NCBI GenBank assembly: GCA_040756745.1
Contig: JBFLYO010000008.1
Location: 62,001-126,000 of the forward strand
Source: JBFLYO01 sp040756745
Lineage (GTDB): Bacteria > Bacteroidota > Ignavibacteria > UBA10030 > UBA6906
Reading direction: 5' to 3'
DNA: 64,000 nt
Shown here: one piece after another, positions 44,115-52,275 of the stretch
How the letters are laid out: every line of letters begins with the position of its first letter
How positions within the stretch are numbered: the stretch's first letter is position 1
Program-made: the position numbers and the translations under genes
Notes under the pieces: model-generated
What the model was told of the DNA's origin: nothing
Seen by the model: only the letters and a program-made list of their open reading frames with translations
Databases searched by the model: none

Positions 44115-45014
44115 ATGAGCCCGTCTCCCCTCCAGTTCCTCCAGCCGCACGTCGTTTCGCGCCTCTCCAATATGGAACTCCGCGCCCGGCTTGTCGTCGA
44201 GGGGTTCATCACGGGACTGCACCGGAGCCCGTATCACGGGTTCAGCGTGGAGTTCGCGGAACACCGCCAGTACATGCCCGGCGACGCGATTCGGTACATC
44301 GACTGGAAGATCTACGGAAGGACCGACCGCTACTACATTAAGCAGTACGAGGAGGAGACGAACCTGAAGGGGATGATCGTCCTGGATACCAGCAACTCGA
44401 TGGGGTATGCCTCGCCCGGCAACATACCCAAACTCGCCTATGGGTCGTACCTGGCTGCGGCCCTGGCATACTTGATGGTCCGCCAGCAGGATGCAGTGGG
44501 GCTTGCGACGTTTGACGAGGCGCTTGCCTCGTATCTGCCCCCTCACGCCACTCGTTCATACCTCCGCCAGCTTCTCATCCGCCTCGAGCACGCGACGGCG
44601 TCAGGGACTACCGGCGCGGCGCGTGCCCTCCACCAGGCCGCGGACCGGATGAAGCGCCGGGGACTGGTTATTGTCATCAGCGATCTCCTCGAAGACCCGC
44701 AGGGGGTTGTCGCGGCGCTCAAGCACTTCCGGCACAAAAAGAATGAAGTGATTGTGATGCACGTGCTGGACCCCATGGAGCGTTCGTTCGCGTTCGGGGG
44801 AGATGCAATCTTCCGCGATCTGGAAACTTCTGAGCGGCTGATGACGCAGCCATGGCATATCCAGTCGTCGTACCGCCGGGCCCTGGCAGAGTTTCTAAAC
44901 CGTTACAAACACGAATGCCGCGAACATGCCATTGACTACGTCGTGATGGATACTGCGACCTCCTTCGACGTGGCTCTCACGGAGTATCTGATCAAGCGAG
45001 AGCGGATCCTGTAG
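44115..45014 (+). CDS. DUF58 protein with vWA fold
   Basis: The 299-residue protein carries the DUF58 signature (GFSVEFAEHRQYMPGDAIRY, then IDWKIYGRTDRYYIKQYEEE). A vWA-like domain has the metal-site DTSNSM in MIVLDTSNSMGY. Such proteins usually sit beside a MoxR ATPase and help fold or assemble other proteins, but no MoxR gene lies nearby here. ATG 44115 is the first in-frame ATG after the preceding stop; a longer frame upstream overlaps the lipoprotein gene. Confidence 0.88.
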   Translation: MSPSPLQFLQPHVVSRLSNMELRARLVVEGFITGLHRSPYHGFSVEFAEHRQYMPGDAIRYIDWKIYGRTDRYYIKQYEEETNLKGMIVLDTSNSMGYASPGNIPKLAYGSYLAAALAYLMVRQQDAVGLATFDEALASYLPPHATRSYLRQLLIRLEHATASGTTGAARALHQAADRMKRRGLVIVISDLLEDPQGVVAALKHFRHKKNEVIVMHVLDPMERSFAFGGDAIFRDLETSERLMTQPWHIQSSYRRALAEFLNRYKHECREHAIDYVVMDTATSFDVALTEYLIKRERIL

Positions 45015-45047
45015 CGGCTGCCCCTGTCCGCCCCCCTCCTCCGGCGG

Positions 45048-45076
45048 TTGAATTTCCCCTTCCCGTGCCGTATACT
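45048..45076 (+). promoter_or_regulatory. sigma-70-like promoter of uvrA
   Basis: TTGAAT (45048-45053), 17-bp spacer and TATACT (45071-45076), 33 bases before ATG 45110. No LexA-type palindrome is obvious. Confidence 0.65.
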
Positions 45077-45109
45077 TGTTGATGTCCCTTTTGCAGGATT
45101 TCCACCCCC

Positions 45110-48046
45110 ATGCCGGACCACGAAGCGATCGTCATACGCGGTGCGCGGGAACATAACCTCAAGAATATCGACGTCGATATCCCGCGCGACAGACTCGTGG
45201 TGATCACGGGACTCTCCGGATCCGGGAAATCCAGTCTTGCCTTCGATACGGTGTACGCGGAAGGACAGCGCCGCTTTGTCGAAAGTCTCTCGGCGTACGC
45301 CAGGCAATTCCTGGACGTCATGGAGCGTCCCGACGTCGACTACATCGAGGGGCTGAGCCCTGCCGTATCGATCGAGCAAAAGACGGTGAGCCCCAACCCC
45401 CGCTCCACGGTTGGCACCGTGACGGAGATCTACGACTTCCTCCGGCTCCTCTTCGCCCGGGCCGGGACGCAATTCTGTTACAAATGTGGCCGGAGAGTCC
45501 AGAAGCAGTCGACTGACCAGATCATCGATAGCCTCATGCGGCTGCCGGAAGGGACGATGGTGCAGATCCTCGCGCCGGTCGTGAGAGGACGCAAAGGGCA
45601 CTACCGGGAGCTGTTCGAAGAGATTCTGCGCGACGGATTTTTGCGGGTACGGGTTGACGGCGTCGTGAAGGAGATCACCCGCGGGATGCAGGCGGACCGC
45701 TATAAGGTGCACTCGATCGAAATCGTTGTTGACCGCGTCACGGCGCGCAAGGAGGCGCGGAGCCGGATCACCGAGTCCGCCGAGGTGGCGCTCAAATTCG
45801 GCGGCGGAGTCCTGATTGCCGCGGTGGAGGGGGAAGGGGGGAAAGCGGCCGCCCGGTCCCGGGTGAAGGGGAAGCGATCCGCCACGACGGGGGACGTTCT
45901 GTACAGCCGCCATCTCTCCTGCCCGTTCTGCAACATCAGCTATGATGATCCTGCGCCGAACGCGTTCTCCTTCAATTCACCATTCGGATCGTGCGAGGCA
46001 TGCAACGGACTGGGAGAGATCAAGGAATTCGACCCCGACTTGATCGTCCCCGACTGGGAACGCACGATCAACGAAGAGGGTCTCGCGCCGTTTGGTAAAC
46101 CGCGGCAGACCTGGGTGTTCAGCCAGTTGCGCGCCGTCGGGAAGGCATACGGATTCGATTTTGACACGCCCCTGAAGAAACTCTCCCGGAAGGCCCGCGA
46201 GGTCCTCATGGAGGGAGGGGGAGCCGAAAAATTCGACATCGAGTACCGGTATGCGAGCGGACGGACCGTCGTGTACAAGCACCGGTTCGGCGGGGTTCTC
46301 GACATCCTGAATCACTACTACAGCGACACCAGCTCCAACACGATCCGGGAGTGGGTGGAGGCCTACATGAACGTCAAGCCCTGCCCTGCATGCGCCGGAG
46401 GGAGGCTGCGAAAGGAAAGTCTGTCTGTGCGCCTGGTGGACGAGACGGCAGGGAAATCCTACAACATCCATGACCTGGTCTCCCTTTCGATCGTGGATGC
46501 GGTCAAACTGCTGGAGACCCTGAAGCTCGGCGACCGTCCCATGGTGATTGCCGCGCCGCTGCTGAAGGAGATCCTCCAACGGCTCCGGTTCCTTCTGAAT
46601 GTCGGACTCGAGTACATCTCACTGGACCGTCCGGCGCGCACACTCTCGGGAGGCGAAGGGCAGCGCATCCGACTCGCCACGCAGATCGGGACGCAGCTCG
46701 TGGGTGTACTCTACATCCTCGATGAACCGAGCATCGGGCTGCATCAGCGGGACAACATCCGCCTCATCGCCTCGTTGAAACAGCTCCGGGATCTGGGGAA
46801 CACCGTCATTGTGGTCGAACATGACAAGGAGATGATCGAGAGTGCGGACTATGTGATCGACCTCGGGCCTGGCGCCGGCCGGCATGGGGGGTACCTCGTA
46901 ACCGCAGGCGTCCCGGGCGACCTGGCGCTCAGGAATGACGCCCTTCCCGTGAACGGCAACGGCTTCGAGCCGGTGTCGTACACGTCGCTCTATTTGCGGG
47001 GGAAGAAGTCGATCGAGGTTCCCCCCTCCCGACGTGAAGGGAACGGCAGGATTGTGCTCCTGAAAGGCGCGACAGGGAACAATCTGCAGGATGTCACGCT
47101 CCGTCTGCCGTTGGGAAAATTTGTGGCGGTGACGGGGGTGAGCGGATCGGGGAAATCGTCCCTTATCAATGAAACCCTGTATAGTGCGCTTGCCCGCAAG
47201 CTCTACGGCGCCAAGACAGTCCCCCTGCCCCATCGCACGATCGAAGGGCTCGGTCAGATCGACAAGGTCATCGACATCGATCAGTCGCCGATCGGGCGGA
47301 CGCCGCGCTCGAACCCGGCAACGTATACCGGGCTGTTCGGTCTTGTTCGCGACCTGTTCACGCAACTCCCGGAGGCGAAGATCCGCGGATACAAAGCAGG
47401 TCGGTTCAGCTTTAACGTCGCCGGAGGACGCTGCGAGGGGTGCGAGGGGGACGGGGTCAGAAAGATTGAAATGAACTTCCTGCCGGATGTGTACGTTCTA
47501 TGCGATGTCTGCAAAGGGAAACGGTACAACCGGGAAACGCTGCAGGTGGTGTACAAGGGGAAGTCCATCGCCGACGTCCTGGACATGACCGTGGCCGAAG
47601 GTGTTGAATTTTTCAGCGAGATCCCCGGCATCGAGCGGAAACTGAGGACTCTGTTCAACGTCGGTCTGGGTTACATTACGCTTGGGCAACAGGCAACAAC
47701 GCTGAGCGGAGGAGAGGCCCAGCGTGTGAAGCTCTCCACGGAACTGTCCAAAGTAGGAACTGGAAACACCCTGTACATTCTGGACGAGCCAACGACCGGG
47801 CTGCATTTTGAAGATATTCGGATGCTCCTCTCGGTCCTGAACAAGCTGGTGGACAAGGGGAATACCATTGTGGTCATCGAGCACAACCTGGACGTAATCA
47901 AGACAGCCGATTGGGTGGTCGACCTGGGCCCCGGCGGCGGACGAGATGGCGGGAAGATCATTGCCGAAGGGACGCCAGAGATCGTGGCCCGATCTCGCGA
48001 ATCCGTTACAGGACGCTATCTCGCCCAGGTGCTCTCCAGAACGTGA
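45110..48046 (+). CDS. uvrA: excinuclease ABC subunit A
   Basis: UvrA finds DNA damage for nucleotide excision repair. The 978 residues hold two ABC ATPase modules: Walker A in GLSGSGKSSLAFDTVYAEG and GVSGSGKSSLINETLYSAL, with signatures LSGGEGQRIRLATQIG and LSGGEAQRVKLSTELSK. Zinc-binding cysteines are seen in CPFCNISY with CEACNG, and in CEGCEGDGV with CDVCKG. It is about 35 residues longer than E. coli UvrA, partly from an insert near residue 250 rich in Gly/Lys/Arg. Confidence 0.97.
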   Translation: MPDHEAIVIRGAREHNLKNIDVDIPRDRLVVITGLSGSGKSSLAFDTVYAEGQRRFVESLSAYARQFLDVMERPDVDYIEGLSPAVSIEQKTVSPNPRSTVGTVTEIYDFLRLLFARAGTQFCYKCGRRVQKQSTDQIIDSLMRLPEGTMVQILAPVVRGRKGHYRELFEEILRDGFLRVRVDGVVKEITRGMQADRYKVHSIEIVVDRVTARKEARSRITESAEVALKFGGGVLIAAVEGEGGKAAARSRVKGKRSATTGDVLYSRHLSCPFCNISYDDPAPNAFSFNSPFGSCEACNGLGEIKEFDPDLIVPDWERTINEEGLAPFGKPRQTWVFSQLRAVGKAYGFDFDTPLKKLSRKAREVLMEGGGAEKFDIEYRYASGRTVVYKHRFGGVLDILNHYYSDTSSNTIREWVEAYMNVKPCPACAGGRLRKESLSVRLVDETAGKSYNIHDLVSLSIVDAVKLLETLKLGDRPMVIAAPLLKEILQRLRFLLNVGLEYISLDRPARTLSGGEGQRIRLATQIGTQLVGVLYILDEPSIGLHQRDNIRLIASLKQLRDLGNTVIVVEHDKEMIESADYVIDLGPGAGRHGGYLVTAGVPGDLALRNDALPVNGNGFEPVSYTSLYLRGKKSIEVPPSRREGNGRIVLLKGATGNNLQDVTLRLPLGKFVAVTGVSGSGKSSLINETLYSALARKLYGAKTVPLPHRTIEGLGQIDKVIDIDQSPIGRTPRSNPATYTGLFGLVRDLFTQLPEAKIRGYKAGRFSFNVAGGRCEGCEGDGVRKIEMNFLPDVYVLCDVCKGKRYNRETLQVVYKGKSIADVLDMTVAEGVEFFSEIPGIERKLRTLFNVGLGYITLGQQATTLSGGEAQRVKLSTELSKVGTGNTLYILDEPTTGLHFEDIRMLLSVLNKLVDKGNTIVVIEHNLDVIKTADWVVDLGPGGGRDGGKIIAEGTPEIVARSRESVTGRYLAQVLSRT

Positions 48047-48083
48047 CGCACGCCACACGGCGGGACTGGACAGCGTTGCGGGC

Positions 48084-48112
48084 TTGCACATTGCAGCACT
48101 TGCAGGTATATT
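48084..48112 (+). promoter_or_regulatory. sigma-70-like promoter of the type IX cargo operon
   Basis: TTGCAC (48084-48089), 17-bp spacer and TATATT (48107-48112), about 50 bases before the 48164 gene. Confidence 0.6.
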
Positions 48113-48163
48113 CTTGGCGTAAGGGGTCCGGTCCAGTCCTTGTAGAATCCGAGAACCAATCGT

Positions 48164-48658
48164 TTGCCTCGTCGAACTGTTCTTTCCGACTTTGTTGTTG
48201 GTCTCACGGCCGCTCTGCTGCTTGGAGGCGCGGGTCCTTCATGCAGCACAACGCGTGAGACTTCGTCGGAGTCCACCCGCTCGTTGCCCAAACCTCCCCT
48301 TCCGCTTCCACCGAACACCTGCCGCATCGCAGGAACCATCGTTGCAGTGCTTCCTCCTGATTCCGGGAAGGATGTGGGGCCGTGTGCGTCCGTTCCTTGT
48401 GCGGCGGATGTGCGGGTGGATTCTGTGATGGGTTACGGTGCGGCGTTTCCGTATCCGCTGGCCGCTGGTACCGTTGTGCGCGTACGGTTCACCCGCACGC
48501 TGGCGCCGACGCGTGCAATGTTCCCGGAACTGATGGAGATCCCTGCTTCGCTCGGAAGGGGGGACAAGTTTACGGGTGACGTTGAGGGCGCTGAGGCTCT
48601 GTCTTCAGCGGGACCACAGTCAATGAAATTTTCGGTAACTACCTATACGAAGCATTAG
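48164..48658 (+). CDS. hypothetical secreted protein, possible lipoprotein
   Basis: A 164-residue protein that is not recognised. TTG 48164 is the only plausible start. The N-terminus is a signal-like hydrophobic stretch (FVVGLTAALLLGGAGPSC), with Cys28 in a poor lipobox (GPSC). A Ser/Thr/Pro-rich spacer and a small beta-rich domain with two more cysteines follow. It lies 13 bases upstream of a large type IX cargo protein and shares its promoter, so it may act in the same surface process. Confidence 0.6.
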   Translation: MPRRTVLSDFVVGLTAALLLGGAGPSCSTTRETSSESTRSLPKPPLPLPPNTCRIAGTIVAVLPPDSGKDVGPCASVPCAADVRVDSVMGYGAAFPYPLAAGTVVRVRFTRTLAPTRAMFPELMEIPASLGRGDKFTGDVEGAEALSSAGPQSMKFSVTTYTKH

Positions 48659-48671
48659 GAGGGTCACAGCC

Positions 48672-51461
48672 ATGTTCTTCCGGGGGCACAGCGGCACGAA
48701 GACGGCATTCATCACAGGGGGAGCCGTCCTTGCGGCCTTCCTCGCATTCAATGCACACGTAACCCGCCGGGTCGACATTCCCAAACCAGGGGGGGAATCA
48801 GTGCTCGAGAGGGTTGAAGATCTCAGGGCCCGGGAGTCGTTCGACTGGATGCGGCTGCACGATCCCGCGACCGGCAAGATCCCCGAGGGAATCAGACAGC
48901 GTGAACTGGCCTTTGCGGCAAAGTTGCCGAAACGTGATCAGCGCTCCGGGCTCGAAAAGTCGACGGGGGGGGCGGCGCTCACCTGGAACAAGCGGGGACC
49001 ATACAACATCGGCGGTCGGACCCGCGCATTTGCGGTCGACGTTTCCAATCCGAATGTGATCCTTGCGGGCGGCGTTTCAGGGGGAATGTGGCGATCCACG
49101 GACCGAGGCGTCACGTGGACGAAGACTACGACGCCGCAGCAGCTCCACAGCGTCACCTGTATAGCGCAGGATACCCGTTCGGGTCACACCTCAACCTGGT
49201 ACTACGGAACCGGCGAGTACCGCGGCAATAGTGCCAACGGCGGCGGAAGCCCCTATCAGGGGGACGGTATCTTCAAATCTACCGACGGGGGTGTCACGTG
49301 GACCCTGCTTTCATCGACGACGAACGGCAATCCCCAGTCCTGGAGTGGCGCGTTCGACTATGTCTGGTCCATCGCGGTTGACCCATCGAACATGGCGCAA
49401 GAGGAAGTGTACGTGGCCACTCCTGGCGCGATCGTCAGGAGCACGGACGGCGGGACGTCGTGGTCCACGGTCCTCGGTCTCCTCTCCAACAGCTATCCCC
49501 GCTTCACGGACGTGGCAGTGACATCGGCAGGCGTGGTCTACGCTGCTCTGAGTGAGTTACGGATTGACGGATCCGCCAGCGCCACTTCACGGGGGATATG
49601 GCGCTCCCCCGACGGGACCTCGTGGACGAACATCACTCCCGCAACCTGGCCGACAACGTACCGAAGGATTGTGATTGGTATCGCCCCGAGCAACGAATCC
49701 ATCCTGTACTTGCTTGCCGATTCCCCCGGGTCAGGTTTCCAAACGACATATGCCGGGGCCGCGGAAGCACATAACTTCTGGAAATACAAATACGTGAGTG
49801 GAGACGGTTCGGGCGCGGGAGGAGTGTGGACCAACCGCTCGTCGAATCTCCCGAATTTCGGTCAACCAGTGGGCGATTTTGCCTCTCAGGGCAGCTATGA
49901 CCTGATTGTGAAAGTCAAACCGGACGACACGAATGCGGTGTTCATCGGAGGAACGAACCTCTACCGATCGACAAATGGCTTCAGCACGACCGGGGCGACG
50001 ACCTGGATCGGCGGATATGCTACGGTCAACAATATTTCCCAGTACAGCAACCACCATCCGGATCAACACGGGCTTGTCTTCTCTCCCGACAATGCCCTCC
50101 AGCTGTATTCTTCACACGACGGGGGGGTCAGTTCGACCCTGAACTGCCTGGCGGCCCCAATGACCTGGACCACTCTAAACAACGGATACCAGACCACCCA
50201 GTTCTACACGATAGCAATTGATCACGGAACCTCCGGAAGCAACTCCATCTTGGGGGGAATGCAGGACAACGGAGTATGGGAGGTGAACGCGGCGCCCGGG
50301 ACCACGCCCTGGTCGGAGGTGGCTACGGGTGACGGTGCATACTGCTACGTAAATGACGGTCGTTCGGCATACATTGCCTCGATCCAGAACGGGCTTAGCT
50401 ACCGGATCCGGGTAAGCGATGGGGCATGGACGAGGATCGACCCAACCGGTGGAAGCGGATATCTGTTCATTAACCCTGGCGCCAACGATCCCAACACCAA
50501 TACAATCATGTACGTCGGCGCGGGTTCCTCGCTCTGGCGCAACAGCAATCTCGACGGCATTACGTACGACTTCTCGGCGTCAACGAAATCCACCAACTGG
50601 ACGAACTTGACCTCTGCGGGGATCTCCGGCTCGACGATATCGGCACTGGCAATGTCGCGAACGCCAGGCAACCGACTTTATTATGGAAGCACCAACGGCA
50701 GGGTGTACCGACTTGACAATGCGTCGGCAGCAACCACAAGCACCGTCCCCGTGGATGTGTGGACGGCCAAAGGCCTGCCCGCCGCGTATGTCAGCAGCAT
50801 TGCGGTGGACCCCACAAATGCGGATGTGGCCCTCCTGACATTCTCCAACTATAACACGCAGAGCGTCTTCCTTACCACGAACGCCGGATCGACGTGGACA
50901 GATGTCGAGGGGAATCTCGCAGGGACAACGGGGCCGTCAGTCCGATGGGCCTCGATCGTGCCATATGGCGGGTCGACGACCTACTTCGTCGGCACAAGCA
51001 CCGGCTTGTACGCGACAAATACCCTCAACGGCGTCTCCACCGTCTGGGCACAGGAGGGGGCAGCGACGATCGGCAATGTGGTGGTGGATATGATCGATTA
51101 TCGGTTGTCGGACGGATTCGTCGTGGTCGCGACGCACGGACAGGGGGTGTTCAGCACCAACATCATCCCAAGCGGCGTGGAGGAATTCACGCGCCCGCAG
51201 TTCGCGGCCCTGTATCAAAACTATCCGAATCCGTTCAACCCGTCGACGACGATCCGGTTCCGGCTTGCTGCCACGGGGGATGCGACGCTGAAGGTCTATG
51301 CAGTGACCGGACAGGAGGTGGCCACGCTGGTCGACGGGGAGCTGGGGGAAGGAGATCACGAAGTGAGCTGGGCACCCGCGCACCTAGGGAGCGGTACCTA
51401 TTTCTATACGCTGCGGTCAGGCGAGTTCAGCCAGTCGCGGACGTTGATGCTGTTGAAGTAA
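48672..51461 (+). CDS. large Asp-box (BNR/sortilin-like) protein with type IX sorting domain
   Basis: The 929-residue protein begins with a signal or anchor helix (TAFITGGAVLAAFLAFNAHV). The body is a beta-propeller with repeated Asp-box motifs: MWRSTDRGVTWTKT, IFKSTDGGVTWTLL, IVRSTDGGTSWSTV, IWRSPDGTSWTNI and FLTTNAGSTWTDV. The last 85 residues are a type IX secretion C-terminal domain (ALYQNYPNPFNPSTTIRF, ending YTLRSGEFSQSRTLMLLK). It is probably exported and surface-bound. Sialidase or glycosidase catalytic residues cannot be confirmed. AGGAGGG precedes ATG 48672. Confidence 0.9.
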   Translation: MFFRGHSGTKTAFITGGAVLAAFLAFNAHVTRRVDIPKPGGESVLERVEDLRARESFDWMRLHDPATGKIPEGIRQRELAFAAKLPKRDQRSGLEKSTGGAALTWNKRGPYNIGGRTRAFAVDVSNPNVILAGGVSGGMWRSTDRGVTWTKTTTPQQLHSVTCIAQDTRSGHTSTWYYGTGEYRGNSANGGGSPYQGDGIFKSTDGGVTWTLLSSTTNGNPQSWSGAFDYVWSIAVDPSNMAQEEVYVATPGAIVRSTDGGTSWSTVLGLLSNSYPRFTDVAVTSAGVVYAALSELRIDGSASATSRGIWRSPDGTSWTNITPATWPTTYRRIVIGIAPSNESILYLLADSPGSGFQTTYAGAAEAHNFWKYKYVSGDGSGAGGVWTNRSSNLPNFGQPVGDFASQGSYDLIVKVKPDDTNAVFIGGTNLYRSTNGFSTTGATTWIGGYATVNNISQYSNHHPDQHGLVFSPDNALQLYSSHDGGVSSTLNCLAAPMTWTTLNNGYQTTQFYTIAIDHGTSGSNSILGGMQDNGVWEVNAAPGTTPWSEVATGDGAYCYVNDGRSAYIASIQNGLSYRIRVSDGAWTRIDPTGGSGYLFINPGANDPNTNTIMYVGAGSSLWRNSNLDGITYDFSASTKSTNWTNLTSAGISGSTISALAMSRTPGNRLYYGSTNGRVYRLDNASAATTSTVPVDVWTAKGLPAAYVSSIAVDPTNADVALLTFSNYNTQSVFLTTNAGSTWTDVEGNLAGTTGPSVRWASIVPYGGSTTYFVGTSTGLYATNTLNGVSTVWAQEGAATIGNVVVDMIDYRLSDGFVVVATHGQGVFSTNIIPSGVEEFTRPQFAALYQNYPNPFNPSTTIRFRLAATGDATLKVYAVTGQEVATLVDGELGEGDHEVSWAPAHLGSGTYFYTLRSGEFSQSRTLMLLK

Positions 51462-51464
51462 GAT

Positions 51465-51675
51465 TGAGATCAAGATTGAGATTGAGGGTGAGGGGCAAGG
51501 GTTGAGCCAGGGTGAGGTTAAGGTTAAGGGGTGGAGCAGGTTAAGGAGTGCGCTCCCCCTGTCATTGCGAGGGGTGCTTCACAACCCCGAAGCAATCTAT
51601 CATGAGCTACGGATAGATTGCTTCGCAAAGAGCGCTCGCAATGACGTACGATCCTTAACCTCGTTCTCGCCCTTG
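51465..51675. repeat. nested intergenic repeat with long palindrome
   Basis: The gap after the cargo gene begins with degenerate GATTGAGAT and GGTTAAGG words. It then has a long palindrome: GTCATTGCGA (51561-51570) with TCGCAATGAC (51636-51645), and inside it CGAAGCAATCTATC (51588-51601) with GATAGATTGCTTCG (51612-51625). Outside, CAAGGG and GAGGTTAAGG (51496-51523) are answered by CCTTAACCTC and CCCTTG (51653-51675). The right outer arm overlaps the end of the glycosylase gene. Palindromes of the CATTGCGA...TCGCAATG kind are common dispersed elements in environmental bacteria. Confidence 0.75.
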
Positions 51676-52269
51676 TCCCCTTGACACAAACTTGCTCCCC
51701 CTGATGTAGAACCTCCAGCGATGTTCCTTCCCGTTGGTGATGCCGATACGGGGTGACCGCGCTATCGTGCCCGGTCGCTTGGACTTCGCATCCTCAGCAA
51801 TCCACAGTGTAGTTCCGCAGAGATCAGCACCGTTCTCCCTTCTCCCGATGCCGAAGGCCTCACACAGCCTTGCCGGCCCGCTGCACAGGTCGAGGAGAGT
51901 CAGCGTTCTCCGCCGGCCGTGTCGCCGGTTCCTCATCATCGCATCCAGACCTCCGACGGGCTCTACGGCCCGGAGAAGCACTGCCCGTCCCTTCCCCGCG
52001 CGCTCGGTCACCACGTTGCAGCAGAAGTGCATCCCGTAAGTAAAGTACACGTACAGGTGCCCCCCTGGCCCGAACATGACGGCGTTGCGCCGGGTCACTC
52101 CGCGGTACGCATGGCTTGCGGGATCACGTTCTCCCAGGTACGCCTCGACCTCAACAATCCTGCCGACAAGAATGCGCCGGCCGCTTCGGCGGACGAGCAG
52201 AGTGCCGAGCAATTCGCGCGCGACAGTGAGCGTGGGACGGAGGTAGAATGAGCGGGGGAGCTTCCGCAC
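51655..52269 (-). CDS. 3-methyladenine (alkyladenine) DNA glycosylase, AAG/Mpg family
   Basis: The 204-residue protein removes alkylated purines from DNA. It shows LARELLGTLL-like VARELLGTLLVRRSG, the catalytic Glu in GRIVEVEAYLGERDPASHA, RGVTRRNAVMFGPGGHLYV, YFTYGMHFCCNVV and LCSGPARLCEAFGI. The family end (FYIRGSKFVSR) is followed by GQGRERG, which is encoded by the intergenic repeat. GTG 52269 lies six bases after the aldehyde dehydrogenase stop, so the two genes are probably co-transcribed. Confidence 0.93.
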   Translation of the reverse strand: MRKLPRSFYLRPTLTVARELLGTLLVRRSGRRILVGRIVEVEAYLGERDPASHAYRGVTRRNAVMFGPGGHLYVYFTYGMHFCCNVVTERAGKGRAVLLRAVEPVGGLDAMMRNRRHGRRRTLTLLDLCSGPARLCEAFGIGRRENGADLCGTTLWIAEDAKSKRPGTIARSPRIGITNGKEHRWRFYIRGSKFVSRGQGRERG

Positions 52270-52275
52270 AGATTC

